A stretch of DNA of 33,776 nucleotides from Methylobacillus sp. (GCA_031285185.1 JAITWS010000092.1:1-33776); one strand, 5' to 3'. Counted from the stretch's first letter, positions 1-8,127 are shown. Numbers and translations are program-made. The notes: generated from the sequence alone by a model not told the origin.

Positions 1-281
1 TTGTAGCTTTCGACAGTGGCGGATTCGACCAGCAGCGCCGCGTCCAGACTATCCATGACCGGGAGCAATTCGGACGAGAATTTTTCCAGCGCGAATTTGC
101 GTGCCTTGTCGGTTTCCTCCTGCGCGCGACGGCGGATATTCTCGGCCTCGGCCTTGGCATAGAGCACTTCTTCCTGCGCTTTGCGCTCGATTTCCTTGAG
201 CAATTCTTCCATGGTTGGCGCGGTCTCGGTTTGCGGTTCGTCCTGCGGATTTTCCGGCAGAATTTCTTCTTCTTGCGACAT
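1..281 (-). CDS. grpE: GrpE, nucleotide exchange factor of DnaK (N-terminal part, runs off the window)
   Basis: About 93 residues are visible. The start is an acidic, Glu/Pro-rich N-terminus ([12 protein letters not shown]...), followed by a long charged helix with [15 protein letters not shown] and then [19 protein letters not shown]. This is the typical GrpE coiled-coil stalk leading to the head domain, which lies outside the window. GrpE dimers release ADP from DnaK in the cytoplasm. The start is ATG at 281, preceded by an AAGGA ribosome site. The gene follows waaC on the same strand after 74 bp, and that gap carries a sigma-32-like promoter (separate entry). No CIRCE element is seen upstream. 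Family identity is confident. The gene is cut by the window edge, not broken. Confidence 0.93.
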   Translation of the reverse strand, partial: MSQEEEILPENPQDEPQTETAPTMEELLKEIERKAQEEVLYAKAEAENIRRRAQEETDKARKFALEKFSSELLPVMDSLDAALLVESATVESY

Positions 282-316
282 AAAAATTTCCTTTTGCAGA
301 ATGGTTCAATACAGAA

Positions 317-344
317 AAATGGTGGCGGTTTGCGATAAAACAAG
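317..344 (-). promoter_or_regulatory. Candidate sigma-32 (RpoH) promoter for grpE
   Basis: On the minus strand there is CTTGTTT (338-344), a 13-nt spacer, and CACCATTT (317-324). The E. coli sigma-32 consensus is CTTGAAA-N13/14-CCCCATNT. The -10 matches in all but one defined position, and the -35 keeps the CTTG core. It sits about 36 bp upstream of the grpE start. This is by-eye matching supported by gene context. Confidence 0.5.
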
Positions 345-355
345 CCCCGCAGCAG

Positions 356-1327
356 TCAACCCATCGGCGCGAGCACCTGATGCAAGCTCGCGACGGCCTC
401 GCTGACGGCGGGAACCACGCCTTTGCCGCCCACGGTGAGCGCGCGCGCTCCGGCGGGCGGGCAGGTTCCGGCTTGCCAGATGTCGGTGTCGCAAAAAATC
501 GCGAGCGTGGGTTTGCCCAGGCCGACCGCGAGGTGCATGAGGCCGGTATCCAGCCCGACCACAATGCCCGCGCCTTGCAGCAAATGCGCGAGTTGCGTGA
601 GCGTCATGCGCGGCAACGTCTGGCAGCCCGGCGCGGCGGCGGCGATTTTTTCCGCGCGCGCGCGTTCTTCGTCATTGCCCCACGGCAGAAAAATGGTCGG
701 GTGCGTTTGCGCGAGTTCGCGGCAAAATGCGATCCAGTGTTCCACCGGCCACAATTTGGCCGCGCGCGCGGTTCCGTGCAAAATCACCGCGTAGGGCGCG
801 CTCGGCGTGAACGGCAGCGCGGCGGGCGGCAATTGCAGATCGTAGCGCGGCGGCGTATCGGGCAATTCATAACCCAGCGCGCGCGCGGCGAGCAGCCGGT
901 TGCGCGTGGCCGCGTGCAGATTGCGCGGGATGTCGTGCGGATGAGTGTAGAGCCATCCGGCCACGGCTTCGCGCGCGGTTTGGTTATTCTGTCCGTGCGA
1001 AGGACTGCGCGACCAGCGGCAGATCAGCGCGCTTTTGAACAGCCCTTGCGTATCAAGCGCCGCATCGTAATGTTCGGATTTCAGTTCGCGGCGAAAGGCC
1101 GAAAATTCGCGCCACGACAGGCAACTGCCAAGGTTGCGTTTCCAGCGCCGCATGTTGACCGGGATGATGCGCGCGACTTCGGTGTTCATGCGCGCGATCT
1201 CGACAAAACTTTCCTCCGCCACCCAATCCATGATGGCATCGGGAAAGCGGTGGCGTATGTCGGCGATCATGGGCATGTTGTGCACAAGGTCGCCCATGGA
1301 CGAAGTTTTGACGAGCAGGAGTCGCAT
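356..1327 (-). CDS. waaC: Lipopolysaccharide heptosyltransferase I
   Basis: A 323-residue GT-B glycosyltransferase of family 9. It transfers the first L-glycero-D-manno-heptose from ADP-heptose to Kdo2-lipid A at the inner face of the cytoplasmic membrane. The N-terminus MRLLLVKTSSMGDLVHNMP is the hallmark of WaaC-type enzymes. The C-terminal nucleotide-sugar domain contains the HGTARAAKLWP region and GLDTGLMHLAVGLGKPTLA. I chose the ATG at 1327 rather than an upstream in-frame start because the family begins exactly with MR-hydrophobic-VK-SS-GD. The gene is divergent from the epimerase at 1395, sharing a 67-bp intergenic region, and lies upstream of grpE on the same strand. WaaF is less likely because of the N-terminal signature. 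Confidence 0.88.
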   Translation of the reverse strand: MRLLLVKTSSMGDLVHNMPMIADIRHRFPDAIMDWVAEESFVEIARMNTEVARIIPVNMRRWKRNLGSCLSWREFSAFRRELKSEHYDAALDTQGLFKSALICRWSRSPSHGQNNQTAREAVAGWLYTHPHDIPRNLHAATRNRLLAARALGYELPDTPPRYDLQLPPAALPFTPSAPYAVILHGTARAAKLWPVEHWIAFCRELAQTHPTIFLPWGNDEERARAEKIAAAAPGCQTLPRMTLTQLAHLLQGAGIVVGLDTGLMHLAVGLGKPTLAIFCDTDIWQAGTCPPAGARALTVGGKGVVPAVSEAVASLHQVLAPMG

Positions 1328-1394
1328 AGCCGCGCATTTTCTCACAGAAACCCGCGCGATTTGATAAGCTTGCACCAAACACAAGGAAGGCAAA

Positions 1395-2405
1395 ATGAAA
1401 ATTCTCGTCACCGGAACCGCCGGTTTCATCGGCAACGAACTCGCGATCCGTCTGCTCGAACGCGGCGACGAAGTGATCGGCGTGGACAACGTCAACGATT
1501 ATTACGACGTGTGGCTCAAGGAGGCGCGGCTCGCGCGCATCAAGTCGCATCCCGCCTTCACCGAGGCGCGCATCGCCCTGCATCACCGCGCCGCGATGGA
1601 AAATGTGTTCGCGCGATTCAAGCCGCAGCGCGTAGTGAATCTCGCCGCGCAAGCGGGCGTGCGCTATTCGCTCACACATCCCCATGCCTATGTCGAATCC
1701 AATCTGCAAGGGTTCGTCAACGTGCTGGAAGGCTGTCGTCATCACAATGTCGAACATCTGGTCTATGCCTCGTCCAGCTCGGTTTACGGCGCAAACACGC
1801 ACATGCCGTTCTCGGTGCACGACAACGTGGATCACCCCGTGAGCCTTTACGCCGCCAGCAAAAAAGCCAACGAACTCATGGCGCACACCTACAGCCATCT
1901 CTACAATCTGCCCACCACCGGCCTGCGCTTTTTCACGGTATATGGCCCGTGGGGGCGCCCCGACATGGCCTATTTCTCATTCACGCGCGACATTCTCGAA
2001 GGCCGCGCGATCAACGTATTCAACAACGGCGACATGAAACGCGACTTCACCTACATAGACGACATCGTGGAAGGCGTCATGCGCGTGCTCGACAAAGTGC
2101 CCCAAGGCAACCCCGACTGGAACGGCAACACCCCCGACCCCGGCACAAGCAAAGCGCCCTACCGCCTCTACAACATCGGCAACAACCAACCCGTCGCGCT
2201 CATGGAAATGATAGAAACGCTGGAACGCCATCTCGGAAAAACAGCGGCAAAAAATTTCCTCCCCATGCAAGCAGGCGATGTCCCCGCAACCTACGCCGAT
2301 GTGGACGACCTCATAACCGACGTCGGTTTCAAACCGGACACAAGTCTGGAAGAAGGACTGGGCAAGTTTGTGGAGTGGTATCGGGGGTTTTACGCTATTC
2401 GATGA
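1395..2405 (+). CDS. NAD-dependent sugar epimerase, UDP-glucuronate 4-epimerase type
   Basis: A 336-residue extended short-chain dehydrogenase. The N-terminal Rossmann motif is TGTAGFIG (TGxxGxxG). The NVNDYYDVWLKEARLARI block is typical of UDP-glucuronate 4-epimerases. The catalytic pair is in YAASK (Tyr152, Lys156), and the C-terminal block MKRDFTYIDDIVEG is also typical of that subfamily. It would convert UDP-GlcA to UDP-GalA in the cytoplasm for LPS core, O-antigen or capsule synthesis. A good ribosome site (AAGGAAGG) precedes the ATG. It is divergent from waaC, which supports an envelope polysaccharide role. The exact substrate is inferred from subfamily motifs; a UDP-glucose or UDP-GlcNAc epimerase activity cannot be excluded. 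Confidence 0.82.
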   Translation: MKILVTGTAGFIGNELAIRLLERGDEVIGVDNVNDYYDVWLKEARLARIKSHPAFTEARIALHHRAAMENVFARFKPQRVVNLAAQAGVRYSLTHPHAYVESNLQGFVNVLEGCRHHNVEHLVYASSSSVYGANTHMPFSVHDNVDHPVSLYAASKKANELMAHTYSHLYNLPTTGLRFFTVYGPWGRPDMAYFSFTRDILEGRAINVFNNGDMKRDFTYIDDIVEGVMRVLDKVPQGNPDWNGNTPDPGTSKAPYRLYNIGNNQPVALMEMIETLERHLGKTAAKNFLPMQAGDVPATYADVDDLITDVGFKPDTSLEEGLGKFVEWYRGFYAIR

Positions 2406-2519
2406 GTCCCTTTCCCTCACGGGAGAACAGCAGCGGCTCCTTATGTCTTAAGCGGAAGAGGGATTATCAAAACAACCGCGCCTCTACCATCCTGCGCCCA
2501 AGGACAATCCGCCGCCGCA

Positions 2520-2548
2520 TTGCCGCCCATCCCCGATTGGCTCATAAT
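2520..2548 (+). promoter_or_regulatory. Candidate sigma-70 promoter for hrcA-hemH
   Basis: TTGCCG (2520-2525), a 17-bp spacer and CATAAT (2543-2548) match the consensus at 4/6 and 5/6. The expected transcription start is near 2555, only about 23 nt before the hrcA ATG. The rest of the 172-bp gap after the epimerase holds a weak palindromic stretch around 2406-2425 (see the dispersed repeat) and no gene. Confidence 0.45.
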
Positions 2549-2577
2549 TCAGCCATGAACAAATCCGCAAGCCGATC

Positions 2578-3597
2578 ATGCTGGAAAAACGCGCCCAAAT
2601 TCTGCTGAAAACGTTGGTGGAGCATTACATCACCGACGGGCAGCCGGTGGGGTCACGCACGCTTTCCCGGTGTTCGGGGCTGGATCTCAGCCCGGCCAGC
2701 ATACGCAATGTGATGTCGGATCTGGAAGAGATGGGTTTTATCACCAGTCCGCATACTTCGGCGGGGCGCACGCCCACGCATCGCGGCTATCGGTTATTCG
2801 TGGATACCTTGCTGACGGTGCAGCCCTTGCGCGACGATGAGGTCAAAAAGCTGGAGAACCGGCTGTCGTCGCCCGATCCGCAGGAGCTGATTTCTTCGGC
2901 GGCGAGCGCCTTGTCCGATCTGACGCAGTTCGCCGGCTTGGTGATGATCCCCAAGCGCAAGGGCATCGCGTTTCGCCAGCTTGAATTTTTGCCGCTTTCG
3001 GAAAAGCGCATTTTGCTGATTATTGTCACCACCGATGGCAATGTGCAAAATCGCATCATCCTCACCGACCGCGCTTACACGCCGTCCGAACTCGTGCAGG
3101 CGGCCAATTTTTTCAATGTGAATTATGCCGGGCAGACCTTCGAGGAAGTGCGCGGAAAATTGCGCGAAGAGTTGCGTCAGATGCAATCGGACATGACGCG
3201 GCTGATGACCGCCGCGCTGGAAGCGAGCGACAAGGCGTTCACGGAAGATCAGGACGATGTGGTGATTTCCGGCGAGCGCAATCTTTTGCATGTGGACGAT
3301 CTTTCCACCAACGTCACTTCGCTGCACAAATTGTTCGAGATGTTCGAGCGCCGCACCACATTGTTGCAACTGCTGGACACGAGTCAAAAGGCGGAGGGCG
3401 TGAACATTTTCATCGGCGGCGAATCCGGCCATGTGCCGCTCGACGAATGCAGCGTGATTACCGCGCCGTATGAAGTTGACGGCCAGGTGGTCGGTACGCT
3501 GGGCGTGATCGGCCCGACGCGCATGGCTTACGAGCGCGTGATTCCCATCGTGGACATCACCGCGAAACTGCTTTCCAACGCGCTCTCCCACCACTGA
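2578..3597 (+). CDS. hrcA: HrcA, heat-inducible transcription repressor
   Basis: A 339-residue repressor of full family length. The N-terminal winged helix includes [26 protein letters not shown], then [30 protein letters not shown], an HrcA signature. The GAF-like dimerisation domain ends with [21 protein letters not shown]. HrcA binds CIRCE inverted repeats and normally needs GroEL to stay active. A matching CIRCE lies in this window at 17531-17557 in front of rpoH, so that gene is a predicted target. The start at 2578 fits family alignments (MLEKRAQ). No clear Shine-Dalgarno precedes it, and an out-of-frame 17-codon ORF starts at 2556 and overlaps it. It shares one base with hemH (TGATG). 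Confidence 0.96.
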   Translation: MLEKRAQILLKTLVEHYITDGQPVGSRTLSRCSGLDLSPASIRNVMSDLEEMGFITSPHTSAGRTPTHRGYRLFVDTLLTVQPLRDDEVKKLENRLSSPDPQELISSAASALSDLTQFAGLVMIPKRKGIAFRQLEFLPLSEKRILLIIVTTDGNVQNRIILTDRAYTPSELVQAANFFNVNYAGQTFEEVRGKLREELRQMQSDMTRLMTAALEASDKAFTEDQDDVVISGERNLLHVDDLSTNVTSLHKLFEMFERRTTLLQLLDTSQKAEGVNIFIGGESGHVPLDECSVITAPYEVDGQVVGTLGVIGPTRMAYERVIPIVDITAKLLSNALSHH

Positions 3598-4691
3598 TGA
3601 AATTCGACCCGGAACCGCCTTACCACCACGGCACGCCCGAGCGCACCGGCATTTTGCTCATCAACCTCGGCTCGCCGGACGCACCCACGGCGCAGGCATT
3701 GCGGCGTTATCTCAAGCAATTTCTGAGCGATCCGCGCGTGATCGAAATTCCGCGCCTCATCTGGTGGCCGCTGTTGCACGGCATCATCCTCAACACCCGC
3801 CCCGCGAAATCCGCCGCGAAATACGCGCAAATCTGGACGGGCGAAGGCGCGCCGCTGCTGGCGCACACGCGCAAACAGGCGGCCATGCTCAAAGGCTATC
3901 TCGGCGAACGCGGCATCATGGTCGAAGTCGAATTCGGAATGCGCTACGGCAACCCCTCCGTCGCCGACGCGCTGGAAAAATTGCGCGCGCGCAACTGCAC
4001 GCGCATCCTCGTCCTCCCGCTTTATCCGCAATACGCGGCCAGCAGCACCGGCTCCGCGCTCGACGCCGTATGGCAGACATTGCAACGCGCGCGCAACATG
4101 CCGGAAATCCGCGTCATGCGCCATTACCACGACGACCCCGGCTACATCGCCGCGCTCGCCGCGAGCGTGCATAAACACTGGTCGGAACACGGTCGCGGCG
4201 GCAAACTCATCATGAGTTTTCACGGCATCCCGCGCCGCGCGGTTAATCTGGGCGACCCCTATTTTTGCGAATGCCAAAAGACCGGGCGACTGCTCGCGGA
4301 AGCGCTCGCGCTGGAAGCCGAGCAATACATGATCTGCTTCCAATCGCGCTTTGGCCGCGCCGAATGGCTGCAACCCTATTTTGCGCCCACGCTGACGCAA
4401 CTCGCCAAACTCGGCACCCGGCGCGTGGACGTGATCTGCCCCGGCTTTGCTGCGGATTGCCTGGAAACGCTGGAAGAAATCGGCATGGAAGGCAAAGCCA
4501 CCTTCCTCAGCGCAGGCGGCAGCGAATATCACTACATCCCCGCGCTCAACGAACGCGAAAACTGGCTGCACGCCTTGGCGAATATTGCCGAACGCCATCT
4601 GCAAGGCTGGCCGCACGGCGGATTCGAGCAAGGCAAAACCGCGCTGGAACAATCGCGCTTGCGGGCGATGGCAATGGGCGCGAAGCAATAA
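3597..4691 (+). CDS. hemH: Ferrochelatase (protoheme ferro-lyase)
   Basis: A 364-residue enzyme that inserts Fe2+ into protoporphyrin IX, the last step of heme b synthesis, in the cytoplasm or at the membrane. The N-terminus GILLINLGSPDAPT is the family start motif. The catalytic His209 is in SFHGIPRRAV, followed by GDPYFCECQKT and the acidic metal-path motif CPGFAADCLETLEEI. The length is normal. The ATG overlaps the hrcA stop by one base, implying translational coupling. The hrcA-hemH pairing means heme synthesis is probably co-transcribed with the heat-shock repressor. Identity is secure. Confidence 0.96.
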   Translation: MKFDPEPPYHHGTPERTGILLINLGSPDAPTAQALRRYLKQFLSDPRVIEIPRLIWWPLLHGIILNTRPAKSAAKYAQIWTGEGAPLLAHTRKQAAMLKGYLGERGIMVEVEFGMRYGNPSVADALEKLRARNCTRILVLPLYPQYAASSTGSALDAVWQTLQRARNMPEIRVMRHYHDDPGYIAALAASVHKHWSEHGRGGKLIMSFHGIPRRAVNLGDPYFCECQKTGRLLAEALALEAEQYMICFQSRFGRAEWLQPYFAPTLTQLAKLGTRRVDVICPGFAADCLETLEEIGMEGKATFLSAGGSEYHYIPALNERENWLHALANIAERHLQGWPHGGFEQGKTALEQSRLRAMAMGAKQ

Positions 4692-4971
4692 GCTCGTAAG
4701 CTGCTTTAAGCCTTTCTATCCCCGCAGATCTCTGCGGGAGAAGGAGAACTGCAACAGCCCCGTTCCCGCAAATGTGGGGAAAACGCAGATGCTCCGAGTG
4801 GCGACACGCCCCTCTCCCCCTTGCCCTCCCGTCCGTAATTTTGAAAAATAAGACAAAAATAATTTTTTTGGCTAGACTAGCTGTTCTGGGCTAACCCATG
4901 CTCCAAGTTGATGGCATCCGCATTGTTTGCGTCTGCCGACTCAATTGTGGAAGGTATAAAAATTGACTGAG
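4692..4971. other. Intergenic stretch between hemH and the response regulator
   Basis: No gene is supported here. An 8-bp hairpin (CCCGCAGA/TCTGCGGG, 4721-4738) has no T-tract and is followed by a motif shared with 9486-9501 (see repeat). There is an A/T-rich run (about 4840-4870), an 11-bp palindrome GCTAGACTAGC (4871-4881), and a -10-like TATAAA at 4955-4960 close to the next gene. The palindrome could be a regulator site, but nothing proves it. Confidence 0.5.
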
Positions 4972-5676
4972 ATGGAAAAAGAAACTGCCATGGTCGGAAT
5001 TCACGCGGCTTACCCCCCACTTCCCGCCGAGCCTATTCGGGTCGGCGTGGTGGAAGACGACAAAGCGATGAGCAAAATTTTTACCGATGCCATAGCGGCA
5101 GCGGGAGACATGCGGCTTGTGTTTACCGCCTCCAGTCGTGAGGAGGCGCTCTCCCGGCTGAGCGAAAATACGGCGGATGTGTTGCTGACTGATCTCGGGC
5201 TGCCCGATGGCAGCGGTCTGGATGTGATTTCGGCGGCATCGGCGCGCTGGCCGGATTGCGCGATTCTGGTGAGCACGGTGTTCGGCGACGAATCCAGCGT
5301 GTTCCGCGCGATCGAGGCGGGCGCGCGGGGTTATCTGCTCAAGGATGCCGATGCGAGCCAGCTCGCGCATGAAATCCGCACGGCGCACGCGGGTGGCAGC
5401 CCGATCAGCCCGCTCGTGGCGCGCAAAATTCTCGGACGCATCAACAAGGAAGAAGCCGCCGCGCCGGTTGAGCCGAGCGACATCGGCCTGACGCCGCGCG
5501 AGCAGGAGGTGTTGCGCTTCATCAGCCGCGGCTTCACGGCGGACGAGGTGGCGCAACTCATCGGCATTTCCAAACATACGGTGCTGACTTTCGTGCGGCA
5601 CATCTATCGCAAACTCGAAGTGGATTCCAAAGTGGAAGCGGTCAACGAAGCGCGTCGTATGGGGCTGCTTGCGTGA
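4972..5676 (+). CDS. NarL/FixJ-type response regulator
   Basis: About 234 residues. The N-terminal receiver domain has the acidic pair in VGVVEDDKA, phospho-acceptor Asp74 in VLLTDLGLPDGSG, the switch Thr in LVSTVFGDE and the conserved Lys in YLLKDAD. The C-terminal LuxR-type helix-turn-helix is LTPREQEVLRFISRGF, then EVAQLIGISKHTV. It is a DNA-binding output protein controlled by the downstream kinase, whose GTG start overlaps its TGA by 4 bp. The start is uncertain: TTG 4963, ATG 4972 and ATG 4990 are in frame. The TATAAA at 4955 would favour ATG 4990 if that is the -10. The target genes are unknown. The adjacent twin small RNAs are candidates only by position. Confidence 0.88.
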   Translation: MEKETAMVGIHAAYPPLPAEPIRVGVVEDDKAMSKIFTDAIAAAGDMRLVFTASSREEALSRLSENTADVLLTDLGLPDGSGLDVISAASARWPDCAILVSTVFGDESSVFRAIEAGARGYLLKDADASQLAHEIRTAHAGGSPISPLVARKILGRINKEEAAAPVEPSDIGLTPREQEVLRFISRGFTADEVAQLIGISKHTVLTFVRHIYRKLEVDSKVEAVNEARRMGLLA

Positions 5677-7574
5677 GATATCCGATCCCGCTCCTGCTGA
5701 TGTTGCTCGGTCTGTCGGCGTGCAGTCAGGAGCCGCCGCCCGAAATCGTGCATTGGCAACAGGCGGAGCGCGCTTCCGAAACCGCCGCGTTTATCCCGCC
5801 CGCCACATTGCCCGCGGCGCTGGCATCGGCGGATGCGTGGAAGCCGGTCGCGTTGCCGGATAGTCGTCCGCGACAGCCTGAAGTGGAATACGCGGGCGGC
5901 GCGCAACCGGCGCAAGCCGATGTCATCTGGTGGCGTTTGACCCTGCCCGAATCCGCGCGCGCGGGCGACGACGTGCATCTTTATCTTCCGCGCTGGCAAA
6001 CCGTCGGCACAGTGGCCGTGTATGCGGATAACCGGCTGATCTACCGCACCTCCGGCAGCCTGCTCTGGAACAGTTTCAACCGTCCGCTCTGGCTCTCGCT
6101 CTCCCAGGGCGAGGGCGGCGACATGCCGCATACCGTGCTGATCCGCATGGCGAGCGAACGCGGTCTGGGCGGCGCAATCTCCTCGGTCTGGGCGGGGCCT
6201 GCGGAGGATTTGATGTGGCGCTACCGCGCGCGGGCGATTTTGCAGGTGGATCTTGTGGTCTGGAGCAGCGTGACCTTTGTCGCGGTCGGAATTTTTTCCC
6301 TCGCCGTTTTCTGGGCGCGGCGGCACGAGAAAATTTATCTGGTCTTTTTCATGATGGCCATTCTGTACATGCTGCGCTATCTGCACATGACCATAGGCGA
6401 ATTGCCGCCGCCCGTGCCCGACAACTGGTTCGGCTGGATGACGATCAACGCGCTGGGCTGGATGGCGCTGTGCATCTTTCTTTTCCTTATGTGGATCAGT
6501 CGGCGCGAATGGCCTATGCTGGAAAAAAGCCTGATCGTCGGCGGCATTCTCGTCACGATCGCGACCACGCCCATCGTTGACCCGCACCTGCTGACCCCAG
6601 CCACGCTGCCTTACGCCTATGGCGCGGCCTTGATGCTGCTCGCGGTGCTCGCCATCATCGGCATACGCGCGGCACGCGCCAGCAAATCGCGCACCGCCTG
6701 GATACTCGCGGCGATCTACGGCTCCATGCCCATCATCGGCCTCTACGACATGGCGTTTCTCGATTACCACGTCAACATCGAAAGCGTCTATCTGCGCCCC
6801 TACCCCGGCATCGGCCTGATCGTGATTTGCGCGGGGCTGATCTATCATCGCTACATCAGTTCCCTGAAAGCGGTGGAAGGCGCCAACGCCCTGCTCGCGA
6901 AACGGGTGGCCGAACGCGAAGCCGAGCTTTCCGAAAAATACACGCAACTGAACCAGCTCCAGCAACACCACGCGCTGGCGCAGGAACGCCAACGCATCAT
7001 GCAGGAAATGCACGACGGACTGGGCTCCTCGCTCATCAGCGCGCTGCACATGGTCGAGCGCGGCACGCCCAACCGCGATGAAATCGCGCAAGTGCTGCGG
7101 GCGTGCATAGACGATCTGAAACTCGCGCTGGATTCGCTCTCCATCGCCGAGTCGGATTTGCTCGCCTTGCTCGCCACCCTGCGCTTCCGCCTCAACTCCC
7201 GGCTGCAAGCCGCAGGCATCGCGCTGCAATGGAATATCGCCGAAGTGCCGCCCCTGCCCTGGCTGGACACGCAAAGCGCGCTGCACATCCTCCGCATCCT
7301 GCAAGAAGTGCTGGCCAACATCATCAAACACACGCAAGCCAACCGCATCGAATTTTCCACCCGCTGCGACACGCGCGATGTCATCGTCGAAGTGCGTGAC
7401 AACGGCCACGGAACCTTCACCCACCCCACCGCCGAAACCCCGTCCTTCCCCGGACGCGGCCTCACCAACATCGCCAACCGCGCCACCGCCATCGGTGCCA
7501 CCTGCGCCTGGGAAACCACTCCCGAAGGCGGCCTGTTCACGCTGCGCCTCCCGCTGGAGCGGGCGAAGGCATAG
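5673..7574 (+). CDS. Sensor histidine kinase with lipobox, periplasmic sensor, 7TM region and HisKA_3 core
   Basis: 633 residues, GTG start in a GTGA overlap with the regulator. Residues 1-17 form a lipoprotein signal (LLGLSAC, Cys17). About 170 periplasmic residues follow. Then come seven hydrophobic segments (about 190-400), the layout of 7TMR-DISM receptors. A short coiled coil leads to the HisKA_3 motif ERQRIMQEMHDGLGSSL with phospho-His447. The HATPase_c domain has QEVLANIIKHT (N box), VRDNGHG and GRGLTNIANRA. The ligand is unknown; DISM extracellular domains often bind carbohydrates or small molecules. A lipidated N-terminus on a polytopic kinase is unusual and depends on the GTG start. 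A weak 7-bp hairpin follows at 7576-7599. Confidence 0.87.
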   Translation: MRYPIPLLLMLLGLSACSQEPPPEIVHWQQAERASETAAFIPPATLPAALASADAWKPVALPDSRPRQPEVEYAGGAQPAQADVIWWRLTLPESARAGDDVHLYLPRWQTVGTVAVYADNRLIYRTSGSLLWNSFNRPLWLSLSQGEGGDMPHTVLIRMASERGLGGAISSVWAGPAEDLMWRYRARAILQVDLVVWSSVTFVAVGIFSLAVFWARRHEKIYLVFFMMAILYMLRYLHMTIGELPPPVPDNWFGWMTINALGWMALCIFLFLMWISRREWPMLEKSLIVGGILVTIATTPIVDPHLLTPATLPYAYGAALMLLAVLAIIGIRAARASKSRTAWILAAIYGSMPIIGLYDMAFLDYHVNIESVYLRPYPGIGLIVICAGLIYHRYISSLKAVEGANALLAKRVAEREAELSEKYTQLNQLQQHHALAQERQRIMQEMHDGLGSSLISALHMVERGTPNRDEIAQVLRACIDDLKLALDSLSIAESDLLALLATLRFRLNSRLQAAGIALQWNIAEVPPLPWLDTQSALHILRILQEVLANIIKHTQANRIEFSTRCDTRDVIVEVRDNGHGTFTHPTAETPSFPGRGLTNIANRATAIGATCAWETTPEGGLFTLRLPLERAKA

Positions 7575-7575
7575 A

Positions 7576-7599
7576 CCATCCCTCTCCTCTCCGGGATGG
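7576..7599 (+). terminator. Weak hairpin after the kinase gene
   Basis: CCATCCC (7576-7582) pairs with GGGATGG (7593-7599) across a 10-nt loop, directly after the stop codon. Only a short AATTT follows, so intrinsic termination would be weak. Confidence 0.35.
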
Positions 7600-7667
7600 A
7601 ATTTCACAAGGGCGGCATTCTGTCGTCCGCCAACCAAACAATTTCCCGCGCGGACGCATGAGCAGGG

Positions 7668-7676
7668 TTATCCACA
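7668..7676 (+). promoter_or_regulatory. Perfect DnaA-box sequence
   Basis: TTATCCACA, identical to the high-affinity DnaA box, stands alone in the gene-free stretch upstream of the small RNAs. A single copy could be chance, and there is no cluster or AT-rich unwinding element, so this is not an origin. Confidence 0.3.
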
Positions 7677-7766
7677 AGTGGTAAAAAGCCTCCAGCAAGC
7701 CTCTCTTCCGTACAAGCCCCGATTTTTTCATCAAAAACAAGTGCCGCATGTAATCAGTTCTAGTGA

Positions 7767-7795
7767 TAGTCAAGCGCACTTTCCGCCCCTATAGT
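7767..7795 (+). promoter_or_regulatory. Candidate promoter of the first small RNA
   Basis: TAGTCA (7767-7772), a 17-bp spacer and TATAGT (7790-7795) match sigma-70 at 4/6 and 5/6. The predicted start is near 7802, just before the first hairpin of the RNA. Confidence 0.5.
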
Positions 7796-7801
7796 TGATT
7801 C

Positions 7802-7946
7802 ATCGTGTTAATGACCTCACCGCGAAACATGCGGTGACGCGATGGGAATTTCGGGATAGCTCCCCCCTGCCAGCGGTCATGGTAGCGCTGGTGGGACTTG
7901 TTCCGTCGGCGGCACACGTTCATGGATGTCGCCGACGGATTTTTTT
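7802..7946 (+). ncRNA. Candidate small RNA, copy 1 of a tandem pair
   Basis: About 145 nt with three stems. The first is TCACCGC/GCGGTGA at about 7815-7835. A single-stranded C-run (CTCCCCCC from 7860) follows. The second stem is GCCAGCG/CGCTGGT around a GTCATGGTAG loop. The third is an intrinsic terminator, CCGTCGGCG/CGCCGACGG, followed by seven T (7940-7946). A promoter-like TATAGT lies upstream. The 3' 87 nt recur about 180 bp downstream, with base changes that preserve pairing. The C-run could pair with G-rich ribosome sites, as in sibling Hfq-dependent small RNAs. I see no conserved ORF. The family is not identified by me; the betaproteobacterial toxic small RNA family in Rfam should be compared. 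Confidence 0.72.
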
Positions 7947-7978
7947 ACAAGCATTTTGTTAAAGAAACAAATACCATC

Positions 7979-8127
7979 GCTTCGTGTTGAGTTTCGGTTC
8001 CGGCCTGTGTGCTTGAGCCGAGGCCATTTGGGTTTCACGCTCCCCCCTGCCAGTGGTCATGGTAGCACTGGCGGGATCTGTTCCGTCGGCGGCGCAACGT
8101 TCATGGGTGCCGCCGGCGGATTTTTTT
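7979..8127 (+). ncRNA. Candidate small RNA, copy 2 of a tandem pair
   Basis: The unit has the same architecture as copy 1. A different 5' stem (GGCCT/AGGCC, about 7995-8025) is followed by the same C-run (from 8040). The second stem is GCCAGTG/CACTGGC with the identical GTCATGGTAG loop. The terminator is CCGTCGGCGGC/GCCGCCGGCGG, then seven T (8121-8127). In stem two a C-G pair has become T-A and a G-T wobble has become G-C. In the terminator one pair moves from T-A to T-G and one from G-T to G-C. The 5' end is a guess. A -35-like TTTACA (7944-7949) overlaps the T-tract of copy 1, but no convincing -10 follows. The remaining bases to 8191 hold nothing I recognise. Confidence 0.7.

Noticed and set aside
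380..2608. Long plus-strand open frame of 742 codons across waaC and the epimerase
   Set aside because: It is antisense to waaC and out of frame with the epimerase, Arg/Gln-rich with no recognisable domain. It is a high-GC shadow.
2556..2609. 17-codon ORF overlapping the hrcA start, possible leader peptide
   Set aside because: It has no clear ribosome site and no attenuator structure, and an overlapping short ORF of this size is expected by chance.
7668..7676. DnaA box as a sign of a replication origin
   Set aside because: There is a single box, no cluster, no AT-rich unwinding region, and no dnaA, dnaN or gyrB nearby.
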